Origin: Amphiura filiformis | Taxonomy: Eukaryota; Echinodermata; Ophiuroidea; Amphilepidida; Amphiuridae | Direction of reading: 5' to 3' | Assembly: GCF_039555335.1 (NCBI RefSeq) | Contig: NC_092640.1 | Span: forward strand, 44,787,599-44,851,598 | Length of the DNA: 64,000 nucleotides | Shown here: positions 36,701 through 48,310 of the stretch, in pieces | Layout: every line of letters begins with the position of its first letter | How positions within the stretch are numbered: position 1 is the first letter of the stretch | Translations under genes and position numbers: made by a program | Notes under the pieces: generated by a model | What the model was told of the DNA's origin: nothing | Seen by the model: the letters and a program-made list of their open reading frames with translations, nothing else | Database searches by the model: none

Positions 36701-37140
36701 TTTAAGTACATGTAAATGCATGTCACATGACCACCCTGTTTGTCGTTATGCAAGACTCAGTAATTCAAAGTGTGAAGTTGTGCGATTTCATTGCATATCC
36801 AATTTTTTAAAACTCTTTTGAGCCATTCACCCTAGCATAGTAAGAGTATACATTTTTGGAAAGCTGCTGACTCTAGGAATCTAGAATTACATATAAATAG
36901 TATAATATATATCACAAAATAGGTCCTAATCTTTTCAAAATATCTTTTTTTTTTAATTTCCAAATTCCAAAAGGCCTAAGTTTTTGTGCACATTTCAATC
37001 ATCATGCCTAGTTATCGACATGCTTTAAAAGCATTGTATTACAAAGTACACTGTACACTGGAATTACATTGTATGAAACATTTTGTAAGGGACAAGGTAC
37101 ATGTACATGTCTGAAGTTAAAGATCACTTGTACATTTAAA
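36701..37140. other. stretch without recognised gene
   Basis: No frame or repeat stands out. Confidence 0.4.
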
Positions 37141-37147
37141 ATTGAAG

Positions 37148-37600
37148 AAATTATGTTGTGTTACCGGTACTATTTAATGACACCCTGTATATTTTATAGC
37201 AGGAATTATGTTGTGTTACTATTTATTGACACCCTGTATAATTTTGTATGGCATAATTTAACATTTTTACTGTAATCTGCACCATTCAAGTCATTCTGGA
37301 GTATATTTGGGTAGTCATTTGTTTACATGGCCAAATAATGTGTACGTTAACAGTTATCTAAATTTTTTATATAAATTTTCTACAGGTTTTTGGCACACCC
37401 TGTATATTTTAACTTTAGGCAAAACTTAAACAAACTGTATATTTTGTGAAAGCGTCATCAATATACTATTCACATCACTGTTATTGCTAAAATCATTTTA
37501 GTGAAAAATAAATAGGTAAATTACATGTACATATAGACAAGTTTTCAAGCACTTATCTTTTTGTTTCACCCTGTATATATTTTGGGCAACCCTGTATATC
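37148..37600 (+). repeat. short direct repeats around CACCCTGTATATTTT
   Basis: A block of about 50 bp (ATTATGTTGTGTTAC...CTATTTATTGACACCCTGTATA) is present twice in tandem (37148-37197, 37202-37247). The core CACCCTGTATA recurs at about 37398 and 37567, and as AACCCTGTATA at 37588. The core equals the outer end, with TA, of the mariner-like TIRs nearby. Confidence 0.7.
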
Positions 37601-37767
37601 AATTTGAAACTCAAAAGTTATTATCCCTGTATTATAAGCTATTCGCAAATATATACTTTTACTATTGTCAGATTTATGGACAAAATGATACAGCACTTTA
37701 TGCCACACCACCTCTGATTTTCAACAATTTATGACATGTAACACAAAGGTACCCCAGCTTATGACCC

Positions 37768-37907
37768 CTGGGGACAGGCGATTTGCGCGGAAAAAAATAG
37801 CAAATTGCGCGGAACTCTTTTTTCAGTGCAAATCATGTATCCCTGCCCACAGGAAAAAAAAAAGCCAATTGTGCGGAGAAAAAGTTCCGCGCAAATCGCC
37901 TGTCCCT
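37768..37907. mobile_element. 145-bp foldback MITE, GGGACAGGCGATTTGCGCGG
   Basis: The ends GGGACAGGCGATTTGCGCGG and CCGCGCAAATCGCCTGTCCC are inverted without mismatch for 22 bp. A GCTTATGAC copy stands outside each end (37757-37765 and 37909-37917), with a few extra bases on the left. It may be a 9-bp duplication. Confidence 0.75.
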
Positions 37908-37917
37908 GCTTATGACA

Positions 37918-38159
37918 CAGGACCATGTACTTTTAAAGACAATTTTGCAAGTTTATGATTTTTGCGATATCCGGTGGTCCCTAATGCCCCATACTACGTA
38001 AGATTCGTAAAATCGTCACTTGTAACTTGCATAGCTACATGCGAGTGCGTTTAGACGGACACTACAACAAGTATACATTTGAATGTAGTTACAAGCGACT
38101 TTACAAGCGATCGTCTGAACAAGCCTAATGTTTGTAGTTCTTTACAATGATCGGCTCTG
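37918..38159. other. spacer without recognised feature
   Basis: No frame or repeat stands out. Confidence 0.4.
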
Positions 38160-38459
38160 TAAGGTCATGTTCACATATGAATTATTTTCCCGGGACCCGA
38201 GTTAATCCGGGTTATACCCGGGTCCCGGTTCAAAAATCTCTGTTCACACTATAGCCACTCTCATGAAGAAAATTGACCGGGTTGATTATTTTACCTTTCT
38301 AATTCCACCTTATGTACAATTTATCTAGTTGCTTCGACCTGTTTTGGGTTAAAAACTCACAAAAATAATTGTTACTTCTTGATTCGATAATACTAGTAAT
38401 TTGTTTCCAGGGATGCAAATTGTGCGGGAGCAGGGAGCACCACTCCTAGGAAATGAGAG

Positions 38460-38640
38460 TCAAAATTGAGGAAATAATGCCATGGGAAGAAAAAAGAAAG
38501 AGGGAAAAAGGAGGGAGAGAAAAGAAAAGAAAAAGAAGAGGAAGAGGGAAAAGAGGAAAGAAAAAGAAGATGAGTGATGAGTGAGTGAAGATAATAGGGG
38601 AGGGCTGTGAGGAAGTGAAGCTACTGCATGAATGGAAGAG
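38460..38640. repeat. polypurine low-complexity tract
   Basis: G/A only over long spans (GAAAGAGGGAAAAAGGAGGG and similar). The 100-codon minus-strand frame here is a low-complexity Phe/Ser/Leu translation, not a gene. Confidence 0.85.
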
Positions 38641-39350
38641 AGGAAATCTTTAAAGACACTGGTTGTGCAAAATTGGGAGGAATTCACATTATTGTTCAAG
38701 AAATAAGTAAGAGCAAAAAAGAGGAAGGTGTTGGTGTTAGATAGAATATGGAAATGGAACATGAAGAAATTTACAATTCATCACCATAAGAGGTATTCAA
38801 TGTAATTTAACAGGAAAAAAGAAGTTGGATGAAGACAGGTGGGAACATGGCTCATATCTGAGGAAATTTAGAGAGGCAGCAATCATATCTGAGGAAATTT
38901 ACAGAGGCAGCAATGAGGATTTTATGGGAACAAAAGTCATGAAGGAATTCAGTGTATCAATATCAATACTAATGCTAACAAAGAAGAAAATATTGAGGAA
39001 ATTTATTTATTAATGCCACGGCGACCACCGAAAGCTACGCTCTGTCCCTACACGAGGGTCTTCCGATCAAGATGACTCAATGCGGGAAGGAGCCTCTGTC
39101 CGACCAAAATTAACCCAAAGCTAGTGTAAAATACCATTTTTTACTTGGCTACACGCAGCACATTGTCGCTCATAAAGCCTTTTTGAAGCTCGAAGTCAAT
39201 ATACAGTCGCTCTAAAAATACACGCTATGTTACATTATCATCTTTTGAAGTGCAGAATAAAGCTATTATATGCATGATACATGTATGATTGAGGAAATCT
39301 TGAGCCTAAAAACCTTGCTCCTGAGGAAGAAATCACAATTTGCACCCCTG

Positions 39351-40236
39351 TGTTTGCATGAAAATAACTTTCTTATCTCAGGAATAGATTGTCAGTACAG
39401 ATACCAAAATTAAACTTTCATTTTTTTTTTGTGATTTTGGAAAACTCTAGCTTACATGTAGTGCATGATTTGGTCAACCAGCTGAGAGTTGCCAGTTGAT
39501 AGGCCTATGATTTACCTGTTTATTATAATGGATCAGTCTTATTAGTCACAAAAATAATTGTTACTTCTTGATTCGATAATACCCGTACTGACTCGAGTAT
39601 AGTCCCACCCTTTTTTCACCCGACTTCCCTCAAGAATTTGGGGGTGGGCTTTTACACGGGACTTCCCTGAAATACGGAAGTTGTGCATGCCATGTCTTCT
39701 GAATTTGGAACCCAACACAGGCTTCAGTAGACTCCTAATTCTGTGTGATTCATAACTCCATAAAAGTGTAAAATAACACAATCTTGTGATATTTTAAGGT
39801 AATTTGCCAAGGGATTGTACTATTTGGAGTCTGTTTTGGTGCTGCAAATTATCAAATTCATGCCAAAAATTTGATGTTTTTAATCAATAGGCTGCCGAAT
39901 TTGGTACCAACTGATGAATCTTGGAACCCACAACCCAGATTTTTTGCCATGGGACTATTTACACGGACCTTTGGAATTTTCTGAATTTTCCCCAGAATTT
40001 AGGGGTGGGGCTTTACTCGAATATGGGACTATACTCGCGTCAGTACGGTACTAGTAATTTGTTTGCATGAAAATAACTTTCTTATCTCAGGAATAGATTG
40101 TCTGTACAGATACCAAAATTAAACTTTCATTTTTTTTTGTGATTTTGGAAAACTCTAGCTTAGTGCATGATTTGGTCAACCAGCTGAGAGTTGCCAGTTG
40201 ATAGGCCTATGATTTACCTGTTTATCATAATGGATC
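39351..40236 (+). repeat. near-identical 185-bp direct repeat pair
   Basis: 39351-39543 and 40060-40236 both run from TTTGCATGAAAATAACTTTC to AATGGATCAGTCTTATT with only a handful of differences. The unit is preceded by CTTGATTCGATAATACTAGT (also at about 38375). The second copy's spacer is split by the MITE at 39583-40048. Confidence 0.93.
39583..40048. mobile_element. 466-bp MITE, CCGTACTGACKCGAGTATAG
   Basis: It interrupts a copy of CGATAATACTAGTAATTTG, which is intact at 38385, and leaves TAC at 39580-39582 and 40049-40051. The ends CCGTACTGACTCGAGTATAG / CTATACTCGCGTCAGTACGG are inverted with one mismatch. GAATTTGGGGGTGGGCTTTA and its counterpart near 39995 extend the symmetry. Confidence 0.88.
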
Positions 40237-40639
40237 AGTCTTATTCTAATTGGTATGTACAGAAGATTTAAATTACTGTTGTCTTGTGTTCATAATTCTT
40301 ATTTGTGTGAACAGTACCGCTGTTTTCAATTATAATCCAACATGTTCATCCTTCGGGTGTGACATAGATGTTTATCGATTTTATTGCCAAAGAACTGAAT
40401 CGTTATTTTCCCAGTGCAGACAGACACAATAGAAATGGGGTGATAATGGTTGCGTTTTGCTTCTAGTAATGCGGGTCAAACAGTGAATTTCTGTTCACAC
40501 TACTCTTTCCTAGGTTGACAAAAATTGACCCGGTCGATTTTTTGAGGTTTTTTCCTGTTCACACTTATAACCAACCCGGGTCTAACCGGGTTGTACCCGG
40601 ACCCAGGGCAAAACAGGCATAGTGTGAACACGACCTAAG

Positions 40640-41060
40640 TTTCTTTAAATTCAAAATTACTTTCTGAGGTACCGGTATAGAATGCTTGGTCATCTTTTGG
40701 TTGAGATCATTTCCTGTGATTACCTGCTTGGTGCATTACTGAATACAGTTTGCACGATTTCAATCACTTCACCTGGAAAATGAGACCCATCATACTCAAC
40801 AACATGAACAAATTTTGTATCAGTCATACAAATCTCAGTATCAACTTGAAATATCACTGTGGCTGTTAGCTAGTCTCAGGATTTCCAGTATCTATATTTC
40901 TTGGGCTAGATTGGGGGGGGGGAACTAAAAATTTTGGTTGCATCATTTTGACCAGGTATTAGTAATGGGATATAGAGCATTTCTTTTAGAGAGACTGTAC
41001 AAGTTTAAGTCTTCGAAGCTTCAAAAAAGGGACTTTATTTTGGTAAAAATTTGGTATACA
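40640..41060. other. stretch without recognised gene
   Basis: No frame or repeat stands out, apart from a G8 run near 40915. Confidence 0.4.
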
Positions 41061-41062
41061 TA

Positions 41063-42192
41063 CAGGGTGTATCAAAATGATTGGTACCGAAGACCTCTCA
41101 TTATTTGCCGAATTGTTTTACTATTTTTTGTGCCAGTTTGGGGTTAATTGTTTAAATATTTGTAATTATAGTAGTTTTCTCTTCTCTAAGAATTTTAGAT
41201 CATAAAGATAGCACATTATATTCAGAAATTACATGATTCTAAAGGAAAGTAGGTGTTTTTACACTTTTCATCGTAACGCTTGATCAGTAGCGCACCATTT
41301 TCAAAGCTCTGTTTTACTGCAAATACCTTGTGAGAATGATATGTTGAAAATCATGGAAAAGTTTAATTCCTTGCCTCTTTCTTTATTCATAATATATATA
41401 AATGTTATAATCAATATTTATTGCTTGAGAGTAATATTATTGACTTGAATAATAATTTAGGTGGGGTGAAAGAAGTTTGTGTATCAACACCATCCAGGGC
41501 GGTAATTTAAATTGTATTATTGAGATTACTAAGTAGATGGTGTGGCAGAATGGCTATAGACTGTAGACAGTGTAGGTTAGTTTAGACCTGGTAAAAGTAA
41601 TTGGAATGGCTCCACGGTATTCCACACTTCAGTGTGCATTCATAGTTAAGAATCACTGGTCGACAGGAAGCTATGGAGAAGTGCAGAGAATATTTAGGAG
41701 ACAGTTTCTAAGAGCAAGGCGTATCCCATGCAAACATGCTATAACTTGCCATGCTTCCAAATTTGATACGGGCAGTAACAGAATGGACCCATCCCAGGTG
41801 TTAAGTTCATTCAAGATAGGGCTTCACCTCACCCTCCCAGAGTCGTAAGGCATGGACTTTAGGAACTATCTTTCTGAAAGCATGTGTAAAGCAATTTTAT
41901 GTTATGTAGGCCTATACTGAGTTTAGATATTGAAGAGTATGTATGCAATATATGGTTCAAGCAGTGAACATCTTGTGTTGTGTAAGTCAAACCATGATTA
42001 CGTCGATCTTCGTTTAAATGACAATAGCTCCCAGATGCATCAACCTATCGACTTCAGATTAATAGATCAATAAGTTAGCATATGCCTCTTTCTATTTATA
42101 GTACAAAAACTATATTAATTAGCAATTTTATATTTTTGATACATTTTTGAAAATGTCACATAGCCCGGTACCAATCATTTTGATACACCCTG
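41063..42192 (+). mobile_element. mariner-like element (1.13 kb), TA duplication
   Basis: The ends CAGGGTGTATCAAAATGATT and AATCATTTTGATACACCCTG are inverted; the full TIR of about 27 bp (to GGTACCG) has no mismatch. TA lies outside each end (41061-41062, 42193-42194), the Tc1/mariner target duplication. The interior keeps only a transposase DNA-binding N-terminus at 41606-41848, so the copy is deleted and non-autonomous. Confidence 0.9.
41606..41848 (+). pseudogene. transposase N-terminal HTH fragment (DUF4817-like)
   Basis: The 80-codon frame starts MAPRYSTLQCAFIVKNHW and continues through STGSYGEVQRIFRRQF, CKHAITCHASKFDTGS, then a stop. The pattern (s)xxexxxIVkxyystgsxxxvQRxFRrxF followed by (p)xxxxIxxxxxkFxxTGS matches the helix-turn-helix domain (Pfam DUF4817) at the start of many mariner-type transposases. 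Residues after about 60 lose similarity, and no DDE catalytic domain follows before the right TIR. The ATG is the natural start for this family. Truncated by internal deletion. Confidence 0.7.
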
Positions 42193-42636
42193 TACATGTA
42201 TTTACACTATTTTGGCGCATGATCAGGGTGGAACTGGCTCCTTGAACCTGTTCTCTATCTTTGCCTTCCATATTTTTACTTTCATTTTTCTGTAAGAAGG
42301 GCACCTTTATCTTTAATTTTGGGCCCCCACACATGTGTGTTTGCCTGGTTGTTTCTTTGTTTGCTTCTTTGTTCGGCTGCTCGGGAGGAAGCGAATTGAT
42401 TAATCCACTGTGCAGCTTCAACACAATAATCGATCAACTACATTATTATGTCTTCAGAATCTTGCATCCTATACCTTTGTACATAACCCAGCTGTCAGAT
42501 AAATTTGTGTATCGGTCACCTGGAGCTACAGGGTTTTTTCATATCTGTAGCCTCTTCATAGAGTGCACAGTTCATATACTTTATGTGTAAAAGTCTCTTT
42601 TGGTGTGATTTTTTGTTGTTAATGTGACAAGCCATG

Positions 42637-42950
42637 ACCAAAAATCACATTTTTGACCAAAAATCACATTTTGACAAAAAATCACATTTTTGACCAAAAA
42701 ATAAAAATTTTTGACCAAAAATCACATTTTTGACCAAAAAATTTTTGACATTTTTGACCAAAAAACACATTTTTGACCAAAAATCACATTTTTGACCAAA
42801 AAATAAAATTTTTGACCAAAAAATCACTTTCTGACCAAAAATTGCGTCAAAAATCTTTTTTGACCAAGAGTCGCATTTTTGACCAAAAATCACATTTTTG
42901 ACCAAAAATCATGTTTTTTTACTAAAAATCATGTTTTTGACCAAAAAAAG
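42637..42950. repeat. ~19-bp minisatellite TTTTTGACCAAAAATCACA
   Basis: About 16 units of TTTTTGACCAAAAATCACA and shortened variants. The minus-strand translation repeats a FGQKCDFWSKN-like motif because the unit is open in that frame; low complexity, not a gene. Confidence 0.95.
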
Positions 42951-42970
42951 ATTCTGAAGACATAATAATG

Positions 42971-43125
42971 ATAAAATTGGACGGATAATTTAAGCATGAT
43001 ACCTGAATTTATCAGTCTCGCTAGAGTTTTCAAATATCACGCTCGACTTCGTCTCGCATGATATTTGAAAACTCTAGCTCGACCGATAAATTCAGGTATC
43101 ACACTCAATCCGTCCAATTTTATAT
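42971..43125. repeat. 155-bp near-perfect hairpin
   Basis: The arms run from ATAAAATTGGACGGAT to the inverse ATCCGTCCAATTTTAT, with almost no loop (around TCGACTTCGTCTCGC). Only a few mismatches, so one strand could fold into a stem of about 72 bp. Probably a small foldback element inserted next to the minisatellite. Confidence 0.9.
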
Positions 43126-43184
43126 CATACTTAGGTATGGTGATAGGATATGGTGGCTTGATGTGCTGTATAGTTTTGTGTTAT

Positions 43185-43380
43185 TTGCATATTTATGAAT
43201 ATTAATGAGCTTATTTGCATATTTTGCCGACATTTTCATTGATCCACTCTGCAGCTTAAGTGCATAAAATAACCAATCAACTTGAAACTTGGTTTGGTGA
43301 TTGTATATTGTGACCTGATGTTTGTCATGAATGTTATTTGCATTAATGAGCCTATTTGCATATTGCATATCATTTGTATT
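43185..43380. promoter_or_regulatory. cluster of ATTTGCAT octamer-like motifs
   Basis: TATTTGCATA/TTATTTGCAT occurs four times (about 43188, 43212, 43336, 43356), with ATTAATGAGC beside it twice. The octamer matches POU-domain sites, but the duplicated context shows it is a repeated unit, so regulation is not implied. Confidence 0.35.
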
Positions 43381-43399
43381 TACAAAACATTGTTATTTA

Positions 43400-44042
43400 C
43401 ACACTTTTGAGTGAGTGCCACCTTAATTACGAACCCCGTAATTCTAGTTTGCCGGGGGAAGTCTGCCCCACCTGCTCCCCCCCAACTGGCTACACTACTG
43501 CTAGAAAGTTGTTACCATGGTTACATTTATGCATATTCATGCAGTTGGGAGATACCTCTATTACTGCCAAGTGGTATTTTGCATTACCTTTGCTGGTACA
43601 GGGGGTGGGCTATGGTAACTTCGTGCTACATCGGTAACTTGTGCTACTGGTAACTCGTGCTACAGTTTTTAAGGGGTCATTATTATGTGGTGGATAGTGT
43701 TTTGTATTTCAATTTCTTATTTTTATTCAAGGTACTACTAGTAGAAGGAAAATAATAAGTGGCATCAATTAAATTGTCAACATTTTGTAAATATATTAAA
43801 AAATGCATCTCTCGGTAACTTGTGCTACACTATATTTAGTGTTATGAAAACACAATGAAAGGAAAAAACTAGCGGGGGGTTATTTAAAATGTGATGGATA
43901 TTTCTTGAAGACCATATTTCATAGATAAAATGTATCAAATTAAAAGTGCCCCTGTTTAATAAAATAGACCCAACAGGATTTTTCAACTAAAAACTAAAAC
44001 AAAATGTTAGAAAAATGCAGAAAAAAGTTTAGAACTTGAACA
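43400..44042. other. stretch with GGTAACTYGTGCTAC repeats, no gene
   Basis: GGTAACT(T/C)GTGCTAC or a close variant occurs at about 43614, 43632, 43649 and 43814. Otherwise featureless. Confidence 0.5.
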
Positions 44043-44045
44043 TTA

Positions 44046-45409
44046 GGCCCCAAACAATCGATTTTGAGTTTCCCGTCACATAATTTTTGAAAACAAGTGA
44101 GGTAACTTTTTCATTATTCATTATTCATTATTTTCGTGACTTTCATTATATGACAAAATGCGAGTGTAAAACACGTTGTTATTTACCGCTCACTCACTCA
44201 AAGGATGTTTAACCAAAGATATAAACTTGCAAAGAGGCTGCAAGGTCAAAATTGATACCAATTCCTTTCTTTTTACTATTATTTTTCTTATTTATTTATA
44301 ATTTTGTGTGATTTAAGTACAAATTATCCAGTTGGCGTTGACATGCGATATATATCCACTGCATGACAGTACGACCACTGTCGCATATCTTAATTGATAT
44401 GTACATGACAAATCTTTAATACAAACGTCAGCAAAGTCCCATCAAATTGAAATCAAAATACTGAAACAATTGCAATTCATGAATTGGTACTTTACAGCTC
44501 CACTATCGAATCTTGCGCCAACAAAATTAAAGGAAACCCCATGCGTCGTGTTTTGTTGATGTTGAATACCGCATAGTTTTTGCAGCAATTTCATAAACAC
44601 AACGGAGTTGAAATATATAATTTTTTGCTCTTTTTGAATATTAAATTTAATTTAAAACTATATCGAATACTATTTAAAAATAAATAATTGATCAATCGGG
44701 ACAACAAATATAAAATTAACAGTATTAATATATTTCTTTAATTACCACAAACAACGATATTGTGCAAAGTCACAAACAGCACTGTAGAATAAAAAAATCA
44801 GACATTGAAAAATATTTTTGTTCGACCGCATATTTCGTGCAACAGTGTCACAATAGAGCAGAGTTGAAATATATAAATTTTGCCATTTTTGTACAGTCAA
44901 ATTAATGTAAAACGATACCAAGTACTATTTTAAAATATATGATTGATATTTATGAAAAGAAATCCAAAAATAACAGAATCAATATATTTTTTAAAATTAG
45001 CACAAACATCACTATTCATTGTGCGATTTCGCGAACAGCACTGTAGAATCATTGATCTGCATGACAGCATTAATCTGTCAGTCCAGTATATGATACGCAC
45101 GTGGAAAAGGACAGCGCCGTCAACATATTTACAAAGCGTTGCGAACCGGGCCTACAGGATCTAGGCTATCACTATCAGGCGCCAATCACCGCCAATCAAC
45201 CGGCCGCAATGAGTTTACTGCCGGTAGCGAAATCGATGTTTTGAATTTGATTTTTCCACTAAAAATGCACGGATTTCATCGGTTTTTTTTGCAAAAATGA
45301 TAAGATTTTATTTTTATTTTTCGAAAATTTGCAATAATGAATTCAAGTGCGGGCCCGAAAATGAAGTGCGGGCGGGCGACGGGAAACTCAAAATCGACTT
45401 TGCCAGGCC
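44046..45409. mobile_element. 1.36-kb Harbinger-like element (TTA duplication)
   Basis: TTA at 44043-44045 and 45410-45412. Left end GGCCCCAAACAATCGATTTT then GAGTTTCCCGTC; right end GACGGGAAACTCAAAATCGA then CTTTGCCAGGCC: inverted. Next to the right end is GCGGGCGGGCGAC. A related shorter element lies at 59913-60284. Two internal segments repeat each other: GTTGAAATATATAA...GTACTATTT (about 44607-44675 and 44860-44932), each followed by AACAGCACTGTAGAAT (about 44775 and 45032). No transposase. Confidence 0.82.
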
Positions 45410-45412
45410 TTA

Positions 45413-47365
45413 CATCTGCTTGGAATATTATGAAAGTTAAAAGAAATACAAAAAGGCAATTTTAGTTTTTTGAGTCATGTCCACTTTTGCTTGGAATTGC
45501 CCATTTATACATTTGAAAATTAGAATAATCAGGCTGTATAATGAGCCCAAACTTGATGCAATTGGACCAAGAATAGCCCTGTGAGAACAAGTTAAATTAG
45601 AAAGAGGCAAGAAAAATGTAACATCACCAGGTATTTTGGGGTCCCACCATAAGACACATGACCAGCTCCGAATTTGCACACGATAGTTACGCATTCGATG
45701 CTAGAGTTGTATGTTGCTATCGTTTTTCGGTCAGACAGCGGTGCACTTTTTTGCACGTGCACCGGAGGTTATTTATTCTGTTAATGTTGAAATTTGGATG
45801 AAAGTTATTTCGATGAGTCAACTGTATCTTTTGAGTAAGATTTGCCTATTATGGACAGTTTAAAATTGTGCTGAAGTGTAATTTTCACAACATTTTTGTT
45901 TTGATGCGATCGTCTGTCGTGATCGGCTGTGACAGTGTTTACTTAGAAAGTAACTTCCATTGCTTAGTACACGGTGTCATGCTTCAGCAAATCCGAAGTC
46001 TAGATTTTGAATGCAATGGTCTCTAGCCTAGAATGTGAAGCTATCGGCGAGCAAATTCTTGGCTAGACTTCTCGAGCAACACAATGACGTCGACCATCAC
46101 TGGCACTGCCACTGGCTATTAATTATTACCAACAAATGTGGAGCAATGAGAATGATTGATACTTGGATATAATTTTACTAAGTAGAACTTACCCTGGAAG
46201 GTGCCGCGCCATATCATCGCATCGCCATCGGCAGTGCAGCTAGTGCATGAGTGTCAGCTGGTCATCACTCAGTGTCGACAACATACATGGTACCGCGGAT
46301 ACATTTACCGGCATTGACCGGGTAAGCTTAAAAACATTTTACACATGGACATGACATGATGACAGTTCAGTCAGTTGTGACACCGAAAATCACACCACCA
46401 CACATTCAACAAATTATGCATTATACGGCAGTAAAGTAGTGAATAAATCATGAAAATAGGGTTTCTCTATTTAGGCCAAAGACAGTTCCAAATGAAACAA
46501 AACAATGTTCGTATCGAAAACTCTGTTCATGATTCGCGGAATCGCGGTTTCCCATCGGTCACTCAGACTTCATTTGCAGTCGTTTTTGTAATTTTATTCG
46601 TCATCACCGGCAACACGGTACCGGCCAGAAAAGTATACCCTACAAACCGTATGATTCTGTATACCAAGCTATAAACTATTTAGCTTTGCATCGGTACTAC
46701 CGCGTACTTGCGCACCGAAAGTGCACAGTAGGTAGTGTCGACTGTATCTTACACGGGTGGATACAGGGTCTTTGAAAGAGCTGTGCAGTCAGAAAATTTA
46801 ATTTGTGAGAACCGTAATATATAATGCCACAACAAAAATGATGTTGCTTGGTAAAGCATCTGCCACATATTTTTTGAATTTTAAAATTGACCCATCGGGT
46901 CTGGAATGACAACAATTTGAAAATTACACCTCAAAATGTAATCGTTTCCACAAGTCAAATTATGATGCATGAATAGGAACACAAATTCAATTTCCAACGG
47001 TACAGTTCTTCAGAGACGCCCTGTATACTGCAAAGCAGGTTATTTTAGCGGTATACTTTTTTTCATGATTTGAACTGTTTTGCGGTTTCTTGTATTCAAG
47101 TTTTGGTTATTACAACATATGGTTCAAAAATATTTTTGCAAGCTATAAAATTTACGCTTCTGAAATTAACAGCAAAAATAAAAACCTAGTGAAAATTTCC
47201 GCCTATGCAGTAATGGTGATAGTAATCAACAAATGCTACAGTTTTGATGAAACTGATCTCACAGCTTGATTTCAAATTGTTTATTATTAAAAGAAAATGT
47301 TGCATCACCTGGAATGACTCTGTAACTATGTAACAAAGGAAGTAGAAGTGGTCATGAGTATGACG
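45413..47365. other. stretch without recognised gene
   Basis: Frames of up to 86 codons on both strands have no motif I recognise. ATGTAACATCACCAGGTATT (about 45618) and ATGTTGCATCACCTGGAATG (about 47297) are alike, followed by CCATAAGACACATGACC / GTGGTCATGAGTATGACG, so an old repeat pair is possible. Confidence 0.35.
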
Positions 47366-47369
47366 TAGG

Positions 47370-48110
47370 GGTGGAAACTTTTGAACCTCATAAAATTTTT
47401 ATTTTTTTAATTTAAAAAAAAATAGATATATCTAGGACTTTTTTTTTATCAACTTCACCAAAAATATTTGAAATTTGGGCGAAATTCTCCCTGAAAGTCA
47501 GGCTTTTAAAAATTATTTTTGAGCAAAATTTAGCATTTTTCAACCTTTTTTTTTGGTGAACATTTCTCAAAGTTGGTCAAAATTCCATTTTTTTTCAAGG
47601 GTCCTAGATATCTATATCTAGTTTTTGAAAATTAAAAAAAATTGTTACATTTCCCCAAATAATTTGGATGAAAAAAACGTTTTGTTCAAAACTGAGCATT
47701 TTTTTCACAAATTTGACCTCACAGATGGATTTGTCAATTTTTTGCCATTCTTCACCCAATGGAATTTGGGGAGCTGCACATATAATTGGTGGAAGTGCTG
47801 ATAGGTTTGCGCTGCAAACGGCCGTAGCCTAGTTGATGCGATCTGATTGTGATGATTCACCATGGCAGCGAAATTACAGTGCTTTAAAAAAAAAAAAAAA
47901 AAAAAATTAAATTTAAAAAAAAAAAAAAAATTTAGAGGATTAAAATCCTCTAAAATAGTAAGACCTAGGAAAGAGTGCTATATAAATCCAAAATTTATTT
48001 ATTTATTATTTTATTCTAAATTTGTATACTTTTATATACCTCAGACCAACAATTTAGCAGTTATGGGGCTCAAAAGTTTCCATTATTCCAGGGTTAAGAC
48101 CAACCTTAAT
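47370..48110 (+). repeat. dispersed repeat also at 60892-61330, split by a SINE
   Basis: Shared blocks in the same order: AGATATCTAGGAC, ATCAACTTCACC, GAGCATTTTTCAACC, TCTCAAAGTTGGTCAAAATT, AACTGAGCATTTTT, AATTTGACCTC and ATTTAGCAGTTATGRGGC, then GGGTTAAGACCAACCTTAA. The copy here contains an extra 47753-48045, a SINE. Confidence 0.85.
47753..48045 (+). mobile_element. SINE 3' part inserted in a dispersed repeat
   Basis: Starts CACCCAATGGAATTTGGGGA, close to the SINE at 36520, and includes CTGATTGTGATGATTCACCA and CATGGCAGCGAAATTAC. Then follow long A runs (47886-47930), a TAGAGGATTAAAATCCTCTA hairpin and the tail GTGCTATATAAATCC(A)n TTTATTTATTATT. TATATAA with a TTTA tail is typical of animal SINEs. 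The tRNA head is missing, so it is 5'-truncated. Confidence 0.75.
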
Positions 48111-48310
48111 ACCTAGTGTTGTCCAGGTAACCAACCATTCTTGGTAAAACTATTCTTTATTAGAGTGGTAATGACATGTAAAACAATTAGAGACCAGTGT
48201 TATCAAATGTGGGGCATTACATCTACTTGATCATTCATGGTGCCCAACATTTATTAACCTTGGTCCTTTTTGGCTCGTACACATAAACTGGAATGAAAGC
48301 CATTTTTTGT

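Larger units (their letters stand above)
38163..40635. mobile_element. 2.5-kb Harbinger-like element with CCCGGGT-rich TIRs
   Basis: Flanked by TAA at 38160-38162 and 40636-40638. The left end GGTCATGTTCACATATG and the right end ATAGTGTGAACACGACC are inverted. Both subterminal regions contain CCGGGTYxxACCCGGGT-type stretches, TGTTCACACTA and TTGACCGGGTTGA (38163-38290, 40490-40635). A TWA duplication suggests PIF/Harbinger. The interior has an internal duplication, a nested MITE and a purine-rich tract, but no transposase that I recognise. Confidence 0.8.

Noticed and set aside
38460-38762. 100-codon minus-strand frame, Phe/Ser/Leu-rich
   Set aside because: Low-complexity reading of a polypurine tract.
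42645-42905. 86-codon frame with FGQKCDFWSKN repeats
   Set aside because: Translation of the 19-bp minisatellite.
43185-43380. POU-factor enhancer
   Set aside because: The octamers come with a duplicated context, so repeat origin explains them.
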